Origin: Pseudomonas reactans
Lineage (GTDB): Bacteria; Pseudomonadota; Gammaproteobacteria; Pseudomonadales; Pseudomonadaceae
DNA length: 64,000 nucleotides
Direction: 5' to 3'
Assembly: GCF_013385825.1 (NCBI RefSeq)
Contig: NZ_JACAPG010000017.1
Location: 24,146 to 88,145 of the forward strand
Positions 16,914 to 26,173 of the stretch are shown piece after piece (position 1 is the first letter of the stretch; each line of letters starts with the position of its first letter). The notes beneath the pieces were generated by a model that saw nothing but the letters and a program-made list of their open reading frames with translations, had not been told where the DNA came from and did no database searches. The translations under genes and the position numbers were made by a program.

Positions 16914-17798
16914 ATGATCGATCTCCGCCAACTGCGCTACTTCGAAGTGGTCGCTGAAGAAGAACACGTCGGCCGTGCAGCCGAACGCCTGCACATCTCG
17001 CAGTCGCCGCTGAGCCGGCAGATAGCCCAGCTGGAAGAGCGGCTGGGCCTGACCTTGTTCGAACGCAGCCAGCAACGCATCCGCCTGACCCGTGACGGCC
17101 AGACCTTCCTGGCTGAAACCAAGGCGCTGCTGACCCACGCCAATCGCCTGGAATCCCTGGGCAAGCGCCTGGGCAGGGGCGAAGAAGGTGGGCTGTGCAT
17201 CGGCTACATCGAAAACGCCATGCATGCCGGTGTGTTGCCCAATGCCCTGCGCGTGCTGCGCGACGACCGCCCCACCGTGCATATCAAGTTGTATAACCTG
17301 CCCTCTCTGGAACAGCTGGAAGGTCTGCGCCAACGCAGCCTGGATATCGCACTGGTGAACGAACCACCGGCCGCCGATGACCCGGACCTGATCGCGCGGC
17401 AAGTGCTGGATGACCCGATGCTGCTGGCCCTGCCTGAACACCACCCACTGGCACGCCAAAGCGAGTTGCTGCCCGAGCATCTGGCCGATCAGGAATGGAT
17501 CGGTGTACAACGCAAACTTGGCGCGCCTCCAGCTGACGACTTTGTTGCTGCCTGCATTCGCGCCGGCTTCACGCCGCAGATCCCCATGGAAGCCGGTGAG
17601 CCGTTTACCGCGTTGGGGCTGGTTGCTTCGGGCCTGGGCGTGGCAATGGTGCAAAAGGGCCTGAGCCGCAATGCCCCGCCCGGCGTGGTGTTGCGGGAGT
17701 TGCCGTGGCTGAGTTACACCACACCGCTTTGGGCGGCATGGCATCGGATCAACCTGCGGCCGTTGGTGGAAACCTTCCGCAAAGTGCTCACAGATTGA
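16914..17798 (+). CDS. LysR-family transcriptional regulator
   Basis: 294 residues. The N-terminal winged HTH (DLRQLRYFEVVAEEEHVGRA, HISQSPLSRQIAQLEERLG) is followed by a substrate-binding domain with the family's ALVNEPPA and LPEHHPLA elements. ATG 16914 gives the standard family N-terminus; an upstream in-frame start adds 20 unlike residues. Divergent from the AKR-SDR-SRPBCC operon, its likely target. Belongs to the type that senses aromatic or small organic acids, but the effector is unknown. Confidence 0.93.
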   Translation: MIDLRQLRYFEVVAEEEHVGRAAERLHISQSPLSRQIAQLEERLGLTLFERSQQRIRLTRDGQTFLAETKALLTHANRLESLGKRLGRGEEGGLCIGYIENAMHAGVLPNALRVLRDDRPTVHIKLYNLPSLEQLEGLRQRSLDIALVNEPPAADDPDLIARQVLDDPMLLALPEHHPLARQSELLPEHLADQEWIGVQRKLGAPPADDFVAACIRAGFTPQIPMEAGEPFTALGLVASGLGVAMVQKGLSRNAPPGVVLRELPWLSYTTPLWAAWHRINLRPLVETFRKVLTD

Positions 17799-17806
17799 AC
17801 CCCCAC

Positions 17807-17900
17807 TTGTAGGAGCTGGCTTGCCGGCGATGGCGGCAGGTCATCCACCGGATGCGTCGACTGAACCACCGCTATCGCTGGCAAGCCAGCTCCTACAGGG
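17807..17900. repeat. REPIN (inverted REP pair)
   Basis: A left REP with GGAGCTGGCTTGCCGGCGA and a right inverted copy GCTGGCAAGCCAGCTCC with about 40 bp between. The right copy has a variant palindrome (CTGGCAAGCCAG). It sits between convergent genes. Confidence 0.88.
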
Positions 17901-17907
17901 GATCGTG

Positions 17908-19200
17908 CTAGACCCACTCCTTCAGGCGGTACCACAACATCCCCAACGCCAGCAGCGGCGAGCGCAGCGCTTTCCCGCCGGGGAAGGTCATGTGTGGCAC
18001 TTGGCTGAAAATATCCAGGCCTGTGCTGTGTCCGGCGTGGATGCCTTCGGCCAGCAACTTTGCGCACCAGTGCGTCACGTTCAACCCATGCCCGGAATAG
18101 CCCTGGGCATAAAACACATTCGGGTAATGCTTCAGGCGCCCCACCTGCGGGAAGCGATTGGCGGTTATGCCGATCTTGCCGCCCCACTGAAACTCAATGG
18201 CGGTATGGGCCAGTTGCGGGAACACCTTGAGCATTTTCGGCTGCATATAGGCGGCGATGTCCACCGGATCGCGGCCGGAGTAATGGCAGGCGCCGCCGAA
18301 TAGCAGGCGGCGGTCAGCGGACAATCGATAGTAATCCAGGCCGACTTTCTGGTCGCACAGCGCAAGGTTCTGCGGGATCAACTGGTTGGCCACATCTTCC
18401 GACAACGGCTCGGTGGCGATGATGTAGCTGCCCGCCGGGAGTACCTTGCCGCTCAAGCGCGGTTCCAGTTCCTCCAGATGGGCATTGCAGGCCAGCACCA
18501 GGTGGTCGGCGCGCACCGTGCCGCCTGCGCAGCGCACTTGCACCGTGTCGCCGTGGTTCAGTTCAAGCACCTCAGTGTGCTCGAAGATCCGCACCCCGAG
18601 AGACTCGGCCAACTGCGCTTCACCCAATACCAAATTCAGGGGATGCAAGTGGCCAGAGCCCATGTCGACGAGACCACCGGCATATACCGCCGAACCCACG
18701 ATCTGTCGCATATCCTGCGGACCCACCAGGCGCGTTTCGTGGGTATACCCCAGCTCCGCCAGGTGCGCCTGCTCGCCTTTGAATGCAGCGAACTGCGCGG
18801 GCGTATTGGCCAACTCGCAAAAGCCCCAGCGCAGGTCGCAGTCGATGCTGTGCGCACGAATACGCTCGCCCACCAACGCCACCGAGTCGATGCCGGCACG
18901 CTCCAGGTAACGCACGCCCTCCTCGCCCACGTATTTGGCAAATCCCGACACGTCATGGCCGATACCGCGAATCAACTGCCCGCCGTTGCGCCCGCTGGCG
19001 CCCCAGCCGATGCGCCGGGCTTCCAGCAGGATCACCGAGAGCCCGCGCTGGGCCAGTTCGATGGCGGTATTCACGCCAGTGAACCCGCCGCCGATCACGC
19101 ACACATCGGCGGTCAGGTCGGCGCCCAATGCGGGGCGCTCCGTCAGGGCGTTGGCCGTGGCCCGGTAGTAGGACCGGGCGTGGTCAGTCGACTGCATCAT
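17908..19200 (-). CDS. FAD-dependent oxidoreductase, probable gamma-glutamylputrescine oxidase (PuuB/PauB type)
   Basis: 430 residues, DAO/glycine-oxidase fold with an N-terminal FAD-binding GGGFTGVNTAIELAQRG at about residues 36-52 and GWGASGRNGGQL further on. The C-terminal GYSGHGLNVTHWCAKLL is typical of the PuuB group. It probably oxidises the gamma-glutamylated polyamine made by the ligase two genes upstream, releasing H2O2 and an aldehyde. The start overlaps the upstream stop (ATGA), so it is translationally coupled to the polyamine-binding protein gene. It is the last gene of the three-gene operon. Confidence 0.9.
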   Translation of the reverse strand: MMQSTDHARSYYRATANALTERPALGADLTADVCVIGGGFTGVNTAIELAQRGLSVILLEARRIGWGASGRNGGQLIRGIGHDVSGFAKYVGEEGVRYLERAGIDSVALVGERIRAHSIDCDLRWGFCELANTPAQFAAFKGEQAHLAELGYTHETRLVGPQDMRQIVGSAVYAGGLVDMGSGHLHPLNLVLGEAQLAESLGVRIFEHTEVLELNHGDTVQVRCAGGTVRADHLVLACNAHLEELEPRLSGKVLPAGSYIIATEPLSEDVANQLIPQNLALCDQKVGLDYYRLSADRRLLFGGACHYSGRDPVDIAAYMQPKMLKVFPQLAHTAIEFQWGGKIGITANRFPQVGRLKHYPNVFYAQGYSGHGLNVTHWCAKLLAEGIHAGHSTGLDIFSQVPHMTFPGGKALRSPLLALGMLWYRLKEWV

Positions 19201-20285
19201 TTGTTGGTCTTCACTTTGCTCCAGGCGCGGGTCATCAGGCGCATGGTCGCCGGGGTCGGCGTGGTGGAAATATAGAGTTTGTCGAGCACTTCCTGAGACG
19301 GGTACACCTCAGGGTTGTTCACCAGTTCCGGGTCCATGAAGGCCTTGGCCGCCGGGTTGGCGTTGGCATACCCCACCGAGGCGCTGACCTTGGCGATCAC
19401 CTCAGGGTCGAGCAGGTAGTTGATAAAGGCATGGGCTTCTTTCGGATTGCTCGCGTCGGCGGGAATCGCCAGCAGGTCGAACCACAGGTTGGAGCCTTCC
19501 TTGGGAATCGAATAGGCGATATTCACCCCGTTCTTGGCTTCCTTGGCGCGGTTGGCGGCCTGGAACACGTCGCCGGAATAACCGAAGGCCACGCAGATAT
19601 CACCGTTGGCCAAATCCGAGATGTACTTGGAGGAATGGAAGTAGGTGATGTACGGCCGCAGCGTCAGCAGCTTGGCCTCGGCCTGTTTGTAGTCCTCGGG
19701 GTTCTCGCTGCGCGGGTCCTTGCCCATGTAGTTGAGGATCGCCGGGAATAGCTCGTCCGCCGAGTCGAGGAAGGCCACGCCGCATTGGTTGAGTTTCTTG
19801 ATGTTCTCGGGCTCGAACAGCACCGCCCACGAATCGATATGGTCGATGCCCAGCACCTGCTTGACCTTGTCGACGTTATAGCCGATGCCATTGGTGCCCC
19901 ACAGGTACGGCACCGAGTGCGCATTGCCCGGGTCATTCTTTTCCAACAGCTTGAGCAACTTGGGGTCGAGGTTCTTGAAGTTGGGCAGTTGCGCGCGGTC
20001 GAGTTTGAGGAACGCACCGGCCTTTACCTGGCGCGCCAGGAAGTGGTTGGACGGCACCACCACGTCGTAGCCGGTGCGCCCGGCGAGCAACTTGCCCTCC
20101 AGGGTTTCGTTGGAGTCGAACACGTCGTAGATCGGCTTGATCCCGGTCTTGGCCTGGAAATCGGCCAAGGTCGTCTCGCCGATGTAGTCGGTCCAGTTGT
20201 AGACGCTGACCGTCGGCGCCGCCTGGCTGGCGCTGCTGAACGCGGCCACCAGGGCCAGCGGGAGAAGCTGTTTCACAAGACGCAT
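19197..20285 (-). CDS. Periplasmic polyamine-binding protein (SpuD/PotF type)
   Basis: 362 residues, signal peptide RLVKQLLPLALVAAFSSASQA. The mature protein opens TVSVYNWTDYIGETTLADFQ, the hallmark of putrescine/spermidine binding proteins, with ligand-pocket motifs DVVVPSNHF, YLWGTNGIGYN, and WFDLLAIPADA. It delivers polyamines to an ABC importer. No permease or ATPase genes are next to it, so it must use a transporter encoded elsewhere. A GGGGTG ribosome site precedes ATG 20285, 24 bp after the ligase gene. Confidence 0.92.
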   Translation of the reverse strand: MRLVKQLLPLALVAAFSSASQAAPTVSVYNWTDYIGETTLADFQAKTGIKPIYDVFDSNETLEGKLLAGRTGYDVVVPSNHFLARQVKAGAFLKLDRAQLPNFKNLDPKLLKLLEKNDPGNAHSVPYLWGTNGIGYNVDKVKQVLGIDHIDSWAVLFEPENIKKLNQCGVAFLDSADELFPAILNYMGKDPRSENPEDYKQAEAKLLTLRPYITYFHSSKYISDLANGDICVAFGYSGDVFQAANRAKEAKNGVNIAYSIPKEGSNLWFDLLAIPADASNPKEAHAFINYLLDPEVIAKVSASVGYANANPAAKAFMDPELVNNPEVYPSQEVLDKLYISTTPTPATMRLMTRAWSKVKTNK

Positions 20286-20309
20286 ATCGACACCCCTTTT
20301 TTGGTTTTT

Positions 20310-21668
20310 TTAGACGCTCAACAGCAGGAACTCACGCTCCCAGGAACTGATCACCCGCTTGAAATTCTCGTGTTCGGCACGTTTGACCGCGACGTAGCCA
20401 CGCACGAACTTGTCGCCCAGGTACTGCTTGACCGTGTCGCAATCCTCCATGCGCGCCAGCGCATCTTCGAGGGTGAACGGCAGGCGCAGGTTGCGGCGTT
20501 CATAGGCGCGGCCCTCCACCGGCGCACTGGGTTCGATCTGCTCGATCATCCCGAGGTAGCCACACAGCAGACTAGCGGCAATCGCCAGGTAGGGATTGGC
20601 ATCGGCGCCGGGCAAGCGGTTTTCCACACGCATGGCGTCGGGGCTGGAGGTGGGCACGCGCAGGCCGACGGTGCGGTTTTCTTCACCCCACTCGACGTTG
20701 ACCGGTGCCGAGGTGTCCGGCAGGAAGCGGCGGAACGAGTTCACGTTGGGCGCAAACATCGGCAGCAGCTTGGGAATGTACTTCTGCAAGCCGCCGATGT
20801 GGTGAAGGAACAGTTGGCTCTTGTTGCCATCAGCGTCGACGAACACCGGTTTGCCGGTGGCGATGTCGACCACGCTCTGGTGCAGGTGCATGGCGCTGCC
20901 CGGCTCGTCAGCCACCGGCTTGGCCATAAAAGTCGCGGCGACGTTGTGCTTGAGCGCGGCCTCGCGCAGGGTGCGCTTGAACACAGTGATCTGGTCGGCC
21001 AGGTCGAGGGCGTCGCCGTGGCGGAAGTTGATTTCCATCTGCGCCGGGCCGTCTTCGTGGATCAACGTGTCGAGGTCAAGGCCCTGGGCTTCGCACCAGT
21101 CGTAGACATCTTCGAACAGTGGGTCGAATTCGTTGGCGGCATCGATGGAAAACGATTGACGCCCGGTTTCGGCGCGGCCGGAGCGGCCTATCGGGGTTTT
21201 CAGCGGCAGGTCCGGGTCTTCGCAACGCTGGGTCAGGTAGAACTCCATTTCCGGCGCGACGATCGGCTGCCAACCCTGATCGGTGTAGAGCTGCAGGACC
21301 TTCTTCAGCACGTTGCGCGGCGACAGTTCGATGGGGTTGCCCTGCTTGTCGAAAGTGTCGTGAATCACAATCGCGGTGGGCTCAATCGCCCACGGCACCA
21401 CATACGTGGCGTTGGACACCGGGCGGCAGACCATGTCGATATCGGCCGGGTCGAGCAGGTCGTAGTAGATCTCGTCGTCGACAAAGTCCCCGGTTACCGT
21501 TTGCAGCAGCACACTTTCCGGCAGGCGCATGCCTCGCTCATGCAGGAACTTGTTGGTAGGCGCAATCTTGCCGCGTGCGATGCCAGTCAAATCACTGATC
21601 ACGCATTCGACTTCGGTAATCTTGTGTTCTTTCAGCCAGGCGGACAGCTGATCGAAGGGGGCGTTCAT
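20310..21668 (-). CDS. Glutamine synthetase family protein, probable glutamate-putrescine ligase (PuuA/SpuI type)
   Basis: 452 residues, full-length glutamine synthetase fold. Visible motifs are MEFYL (metal-binding Glu), MEINFRHG, the HLHQSVVD metal/ATP loop and the VPTSSPDAMRVENRLPGADANPY-type C-terminal region (shortened here). Context with a polyamine-binding protein and PuuB-like oxidase points to ligation of glutamate to polyamines rather than ammonia assimilation. ATG 21668 (MNAPFDQL) is preferred over upstream in-frame codons because GAGGT precedes it. Divergent from an AraC regulator. Confidence 0.9.
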   Translation of the reverse strand: MNAPFDQLSAWLKEHKITEVECVISDLTGIARGKIAPTNKFLHERGMRLPESVLLQTVTGDFVDDEIYYDLLDPADIDMVCRPVSNATYVVPWAIEPTAIVIHDTFDKQGNPIELSPRNVLKKVLQLYTDQGWQPIVAPEMEFYLTQRCEDPDLPLKTPIGRSGRAETGRQSFSIDAANEFDPLFEDVYDWCEAQGLDLDTLIHEDGPAQMEINFRHGDALDLADQITVFKRTLREAALKHNVAATFMAKPVADEPGSAMHLHQSVVDIATGKPVFVDADGNKSQLFLHHIGGLQKYIPKLLPMFAPNVNSFRRFLPDTSAPVNVEWGEENRTVGLRVPTSSPDAMRVENRLPGADANPYLAIAASLLCGYLGMIEQIEPSAPVEGRAYERRNLRLPFTLEDALARMEDCDTVKQYLGDKFVRGYVAVKRAEHENFKRVISSWEREFLLLSV

Positions 21669-21808
21669 AAGGACCTCGTCATGGGTTGGGTGCATGCGCC
21701 GGCTTGTACTCCTGGCGCATTGAGGTCTATCTTGATGCCGCCGCCCCTGCGGCATCTATCCACTTTGCACGAACCACAACGCACCAATAGAGTGCGCCCA
21801 GGTTACCC

Positions 21809-22705
21809 ATGACACAGGCAACAGCTTTGCGCGTACAGGCCTTCACCACCGGTGATGTGGCCGCTCAATGCAATGCGACACCCGGTTGGGTGCAGCAGTA
21901 CCAGCAGATGTCCCCAGGGCATTTTGCCGGGCGGATCCGCTACCTGGATTTGCAGGGTGTGGAGGTGTACGAAGAGTGCATGAACACCCGCGTGGAGCAG
22001 CATTTCAACGCACCGCCGGGCTCGTTGGCGTTCTGTTTCGACGGCAGCGACAACGCGCTGTATATGCTCAACGGCGAAAGCCACAACACCTGGATCACCC
22101 CGGAAAACTACCGTGAAGTGGCGGTGGTGTTCGGGCCGCAATTCGTGCAGCGCCATGGGCTGGATGTGGCGAAGCTCGAAGGCCTGTTCATGGCACCGTT
22201 GACCTGCCAGCAGAATGGGCTGTTCAGCCGCTGGCTGAGTGGCACCCTCACCCGCTTGTCCACCGAAATCGACCCCGCCAGCCGTGACGCCCTCACCCAG
22301 CAGTTGCTGGACGATTGCCTGTTTATCCTCGACAACGCCTGCGTGTGCCTGGACCGCCACTCGTTGCAGCGACGCAGCGAAGAACGCCGGCTGATGGCAC
22401 GCATCGGCGAATGGGCGGCGGATGCACCGGATGAGACCGTCAACCTGCTTGAGCTGGCGCGGATAGCCGGCGTGCCGTTGCGTCAGTTGCAACAGGGCTT
22501 CAAGACCTACACCGGGATGAGCCCGGCGCAGTGGTTGCGGTTGCGCCGGTTGAATGGGGCGCGGCGGGAGTTGTTGGGCTCACCGAACGCCACCGTCGCC
22601 GAGGTGGCGATGAATTGGTCGTTCTGGCACCTGGGGCGGTTTTCCAACAGTTACCGGGCCTTGTTCAAAGAACTGCCGAGCGAAACGCTAAAGCATCGCC
22701 ACTAA
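21809..22705 (+). CDS. AraC-family transcriptional regulator
   Basis: 298 residues. The N-terminal half is a sensor domain without clear homology; the C-terminal AraC/XylS DNA-binding domain spans about 205-295 (VNLLELARIAGVPLRQLQQGF, YTGMSPAQWLRLRRLNGAR, VAEVAMNWSFWHLGRFSNSY). It is divergent from the glutamine synthetase-like gene with 140 bp between, so likely activates the polyamine operon. The family member nearest in memory is a regulator of ethanolamine/polyamine pathways, but that is unproven here. Confidence 0.88.
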   Translation: MTQATALRVQAFTTGDVAAQCNATPGWVQQYQQMSPGHFAGRIRYLDLQGVEVYEECMNTRVEQHFNAPPGSLAFCFDGSDNALYMLNGESHNTWITPENYREVAVVFGPQFVQRHGLDVAKLEGLFMAPLTCQQNGLFSRWLSGTLTRLSTEIDPASRDALTQQLLDDCLFILDNACVCLDRHSLQRRSEERRLMARIGEWAADAPDETVNLLELARIAGVPLRQLQQGFKTYTGMSPAQWLRLRRLNGARRELLGSPNATVAEVAMNWSFWHLGRFSNSYRALFKELPSETLKHRH

Positions 22706-22790
22706 CGGAGAAGCCTTCTCAATACCTTGTAAAACCTGGCCGATATGCCTAGCTTATGCGCCCCCCGCCCGCGCTTTAAGGCCCTGCCCC

Positions 22791-24953
22791 ATGGTTTTGC
22801 GTTTTCGTCCCGTCGTTTCCTCACGTTTCGCCCTCGGCCTGCTGCTCAGCGGCGGCATCGGCAGCAGCCTGGCGGCTGAAATCGAGCTGCCGGCGGTGAA
22901 CGTCCAGGGCCAGGAAGAGTCCGGCTATCGCAGTGAAACCGCCTCGGTGGCCGGCTTCGATGATGCGCCGCTGCTGGACACTCCGGCGTCGATCACGGTG
23001 ATCAACGCCGCGCTGATCAAGGACCAGCAGGCGCGCCTGCTCAGCGAAGTGCTGCGCAACGACGCCTCGGTGGGCGACAGCTATGCGCCCATCGGCTATT
23101 ACGAAAACTTCGTGGTGCGCGGCTTCTCGCTGAACGCGGCAAGCAGCTACAAGATCAACGGGCGCACCATCACGGGCGAGCAGAACGTCGCCCTGGAAAA
23201 CAAGCAGCAGGTCGAAGTGCTCAAGGGCCTGGCGGGCCTGCAAAGCGGGATTTCCGAGCCAAGCGGCGTGATCAACTACGTGACCAAGCGCCCGGAAGAC
23301 GTGCGCTCGGTGACCGTCTCCACCGACGATCGCGGCAGCGGCTACATCGCCACCGACGTGGGCGGCTGGTTTGGCAGCGAGCAGCAATTCGGCCTGCGCG
23401 CCAACGTGGCCCATGAAGACCTCAACTCTTATGTTGAACACGCCAATGGCCAGCGCGATTTTGTGTCCCTGGCGTTCGATTGGAACATCAGCCCCGATGC
23501 GCTGTTGCAACTGGATGCGGAATACCAGAACAAGCAACAGCGTTCGGTGCCGGGCTACCAATTGCTCGGCGGCACCGAAGTACCCCACGATGCTTCGCCG
23601 AAAAAGCTGCTGGGCCACCAGAGTGGGTCGAAGCAAGTGGGCATTGATTCACTGAACCTCAACGGCAAGTTTGAGTACCGCTTCAGCGATCAGTGGAAAG
23701 GCAGTGTCAGCGCGGCGCGCAGCAAGGTGGTGATCGATGATTACAGCTCGTTTGCCTGGGGTTGTTATGGATCGACCAGTTGCACCTCCAGCGTACCGAA
23801 CTACTTCAGCCCCGAAGGCAATTACGACGTCTACGACTACCGTAGCCCCGACGACACTCGCCGTGATGATGAGATCCAGGCGGCTATGACCGGATTGTTC
23901 GACACCGCAGGCCTGGGCCATGAACTGACCTTCGGCACCAGTGCATTCCGCCGGGTGATCGACAAGCGCAAATCGGTCAACGAGTTCATCGGCACCACCA
24001 ACATCGACGTAGACGCTCCGACATTCACGCCAACCGACAAGCCCCTGAACGACAGCCACCGCAACCTCGATAGCCGTCAATACGGCGTGTTCGTCACCGA
24101 CCGAATCCGTTTCAACGAGCAATGGCAAACCATCCTCGGCGGCCGTGAAGTGCGTCTGGATGAAAAGGCCTTTGACAGCGTCACTGGGAGCCAGACCCGC
24201 CACACCCAGCAATACGTATTCCTGCCTCAAGCCTCATTGATCTACAAACCGGTGGAGAACGTTTCGCTCTACACCAGCTACAGCAAGGGCCTATCACTAG
24301 GTGGTACAGCGCCGTGGTTCGCGAACAACGCAGATGAAACACTCGCCCCCACCACCTCACGTCAAATCGAAGCCGGGGTGAAATACGACTGGCGCCGCAT
24401 GAGCTTCACCGCCGCTGTATTCCAGACCCGCCAGGCCTACCAATACGCCAAGCCGGACGGCACGGGGAAATTCGACTACGTGCAACAAGGCGAACAGAAG
24501 AACACGGGCCTGGAACTGTCGGCCAATGGCTGGGCCACCGAGCGCCTGCAGATCGCAACCAGCGTGGCGGCGATTCGGGCGCGGGTGACCGGCAGCGGTA
24601 CTGCGGATTATGAGGGCCACCAAGCGATCAACGTGCCCAAGCTGCGCGCCAGTGTGTATGCCGATTATGCATTGCCATGGGTGAACGGCCTGGCGCTACT
24701 CGGCGGCGTGCAATACAGCGCCAAGAAGTACGCCAACCGCAGCGGCAATGTGGAGGTGGGGGATTACGCAGTGGTGAACGTCGGCAGCCGCTACACCACC
24801 AAAGTGAGCGGCTATGAGACGGTGTTCCGCCTGAGCGTCGACAACCTGTTCGACAAGCGCTACTGGCGCGACGCGGGCGAATACATGGGCGATGACTATC
24901 TGTTCCAGGGCGCGCCGTTGACGGCACGCCTGAGTGCTTCGGTCAATTTCTGA
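22791..24953 (+). CDS. TonB-dependent siderophore receptor
   Basis: 720 residues. Signal peptide ending SSLAA, TonB-box-like IELPAVNVQG, plug domain (DDAPLLDTPASITVINAAL, GFSLNAASSYKINGRTI, QVEVLKGLAGLQSGI), then a beta-barrel ending in aromatic Phe (LSASVNF). No N-terminal STN signalling domain, so it is a plain transporter. It would import a ferric siderophore across the outer membrane. Its 3' end overlaps the convergent MFS gene by 11 bp. No convincing Fur box was seen in the 85 bp upstream. Confidence 0.93.
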   Translation: MVLRFRPVVSSRFALGLLLSGGIGSSLAAEIELPAVNVQGQEESGYRSETASVAGFDDAPLLDTPASITVINAALIKDQQARLLSEVLRNDASVGDSYAPIGYYENFVVRGFSLNAASSYKINGRTITGEQNVALENKQQVEVLKGLAGLQSGISEPSGVINYVTKRPEDVRSVTVSTDDRGSGYIATDVGGWFGSEQQFGLRANVAHEDLNSYVEHANGQRDFVSLAFDWNISPDALLQLDAEYQNKQQRSVPGYQLLGGTEVPHDASPKKLLGHQSGSKQVGIDSLNLNGKFEYRFSDQWKGSVSAARSKVVIDDYSSFAWGCYGSTSCTSSVPNYFSPEGNYDVYDYRSPDDTRRDDEIQAAMTGLFDTAGLGHELTFGTSAFRRVIDKRKSVNEFIGTTNIDVDAPTFTPTDKPLNDSHRNLDSRQYGVFVTDRIRFNEQWQTILGGREVRLDEKAFDSVTGSQTRHTQQYVFLPQASLIYKPVENVSLYTSYSKGLSLGGTAPWFANNADETLAPTTSRQIEAGVKYDWRRMSFTAAVFQTRQAYQYAKPDGTGKFDYVQQGEQKNTGLELSANGWATERLQIATSVAAIRARVTGSGTADYEGHQAINVPKLRASVYADYALPWVNGLALLGGVQYSAKKYANRSGNVEVGDYAVVNVGSRYTTKVSGYETVFRLSVDNLFDKRYWRDAGEYMGDDYLFQGAPLTARLSASVNF

Positions 24954-26073
24954 ACACACGCGGCGCTGCCAGCCACAGCGCCGCCAAGCCGCACGTCAAC
25001 AGGCTCCAGCCAAGGTCCTGAGCCCAGGTAACCAAGGTCAACCCGGCGCCAATCGCCAGGTAATAGAGCAAGCCAAAAACGGCCGCAGCGGTACCAAGGC
25101 GGTCTTGATAATCCACCAATGCCGCCCCCAGCACGTTGGGAATCGCCATGCCGAACGCCAGCACCACCAGCAACATCGGCCCCACGAACAGCCAGCTCTC
25201 CTGCAACATCAGGACCGACAGACCGCCTGACAGCGCCACCCCTGCGGCGACCAGCACCAACTGCTCGCCATTCAGGCCACGCTTGAGCAAGACTTTGTTC
25301 AGCCATGCCCCAAGCCCCGATCCAAGCGCGAGCAACACACCGCTGTAGCCGAACTCGGCAGCAGACAAACCCAGCCGTGCGAAGATAAACGGCCCCACGC
25401 TGTAGTAACCAAACAGCGCAATATTGAACGCCGCCACCAGGCCGACGGAACGCCATACCCCGAGGTCCCGGAGCATCAGGCCTACGGTTTGGCCCAGGGG
25501 CGATGTCGGCAGGGACGCCGGACGCGTCTCGGGCAAGGCCCACAGGCAGGCGAACCACAATCCCGCCGCTGTCAGCAGCAAGCCCGTGAGCATGCCGCGA
25601 TAGCCGAAATACTGCACCAAGGTCGCGCCGCTGAACAGGCCAAGTGCCGGGCTGGCGGCCAGGGCAATCCCCATCATGGAAAACACCTGGGCCAACTGCG
25701 CGCCGTGAAAGCGGTCGCGCAACAGCGTCTGCGTGGCCACTGAGCCAACCGCCGCGCCGAAGGCCGCGATAGCCTGGGCCGATAGCAGACCGTTGAACGT
25801 GCTCACACTCAAGGCCAGCAGCGTGGCGGCAACATACAGTCCCAGCCCGGCCAACATCACCGGACGCCGGCCCCAGCGATCACACAACCGTCCCCACACC
25901 ACCACGCCAAACGCAAACGCCAGGAAGTACACCGACAAGGTCTGCCCCGCCCGTTCAGGCACGACGGCGAAGGCCTGGCCGATGTCACCCAGGGCCGGGC
26001 TATAGAGGGTTTGGGCCAGTTGCGGGAACATCAGCAGCGCCACGGCCAGCACCAACAGTTTTTGAGATGTCAT
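24943..26073 (-). CDS. MFS transporter (drug-resistance/Bcr-like)
   Basis: 376 residues from ATG 26073 (AAGG upstream); an upstream GTG would add five residues. About 12 membrane segments, with loop motif GRLCDRWGRRPVML and RDRFHGAQLAQVFSMM. Next to a siderophore receptor and an AraC regulator, it may move a siderophore or another small molecule across the inner membrane, but direction and substrate are unknown. It converges on the TonB receptor and diverges from the AraC gene. Confidence 0.9.
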   Translation of the reverse strand: MTSQKLLVLAVALLMFPQLAQTLYSPALGDIGQAFAVVPERAGQTLSVYFLAFAFGVVVWGRLCDRWGRRPVMLAGLGLYVAATLLALSVSTFNGLLSAQAIAAFGAAVGSVATQTLLRDRFHGAQLAQVFSMMGIALAASPALGLFSGATLVQYFGYRGMLTGLLLTAAGLWFACLWALPETRPASLPTSPLGQTVGLMLRDLGVWRSVGLVAAFNIALFGYYSVGPFIFARLGLSAAEFGYSGVLLALGSGLGAWLNKVLLKRGLNGEQLVLVAAGVALSGGLSVLMLQESWLFVGPMLLVVLAFGMAIPNVLGAALVDYQDRLGTAAAVFGLLYYLAIGAGLTLVTWAQDLGWSLLTCGLAALWLAAPRVFRN

Positions 26074-26173
26074 GGACAGGACCTTCACGGGAAAACAAGC
26101 GGAAGGATTCTAAGCGGCGGGGACTGGGGTATTATCCAGACTTCGACAATATATCCATGAAATCGGACAAACC

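Noticed and set aside
19785..21812. Plus-strand ORF of 675 codons opposite the polyamine genes
   Set aside because: Antisense to spuD-like and glutamine synthetase-like genes whose motifs are unmistakable; composition is typical of shadow frames.
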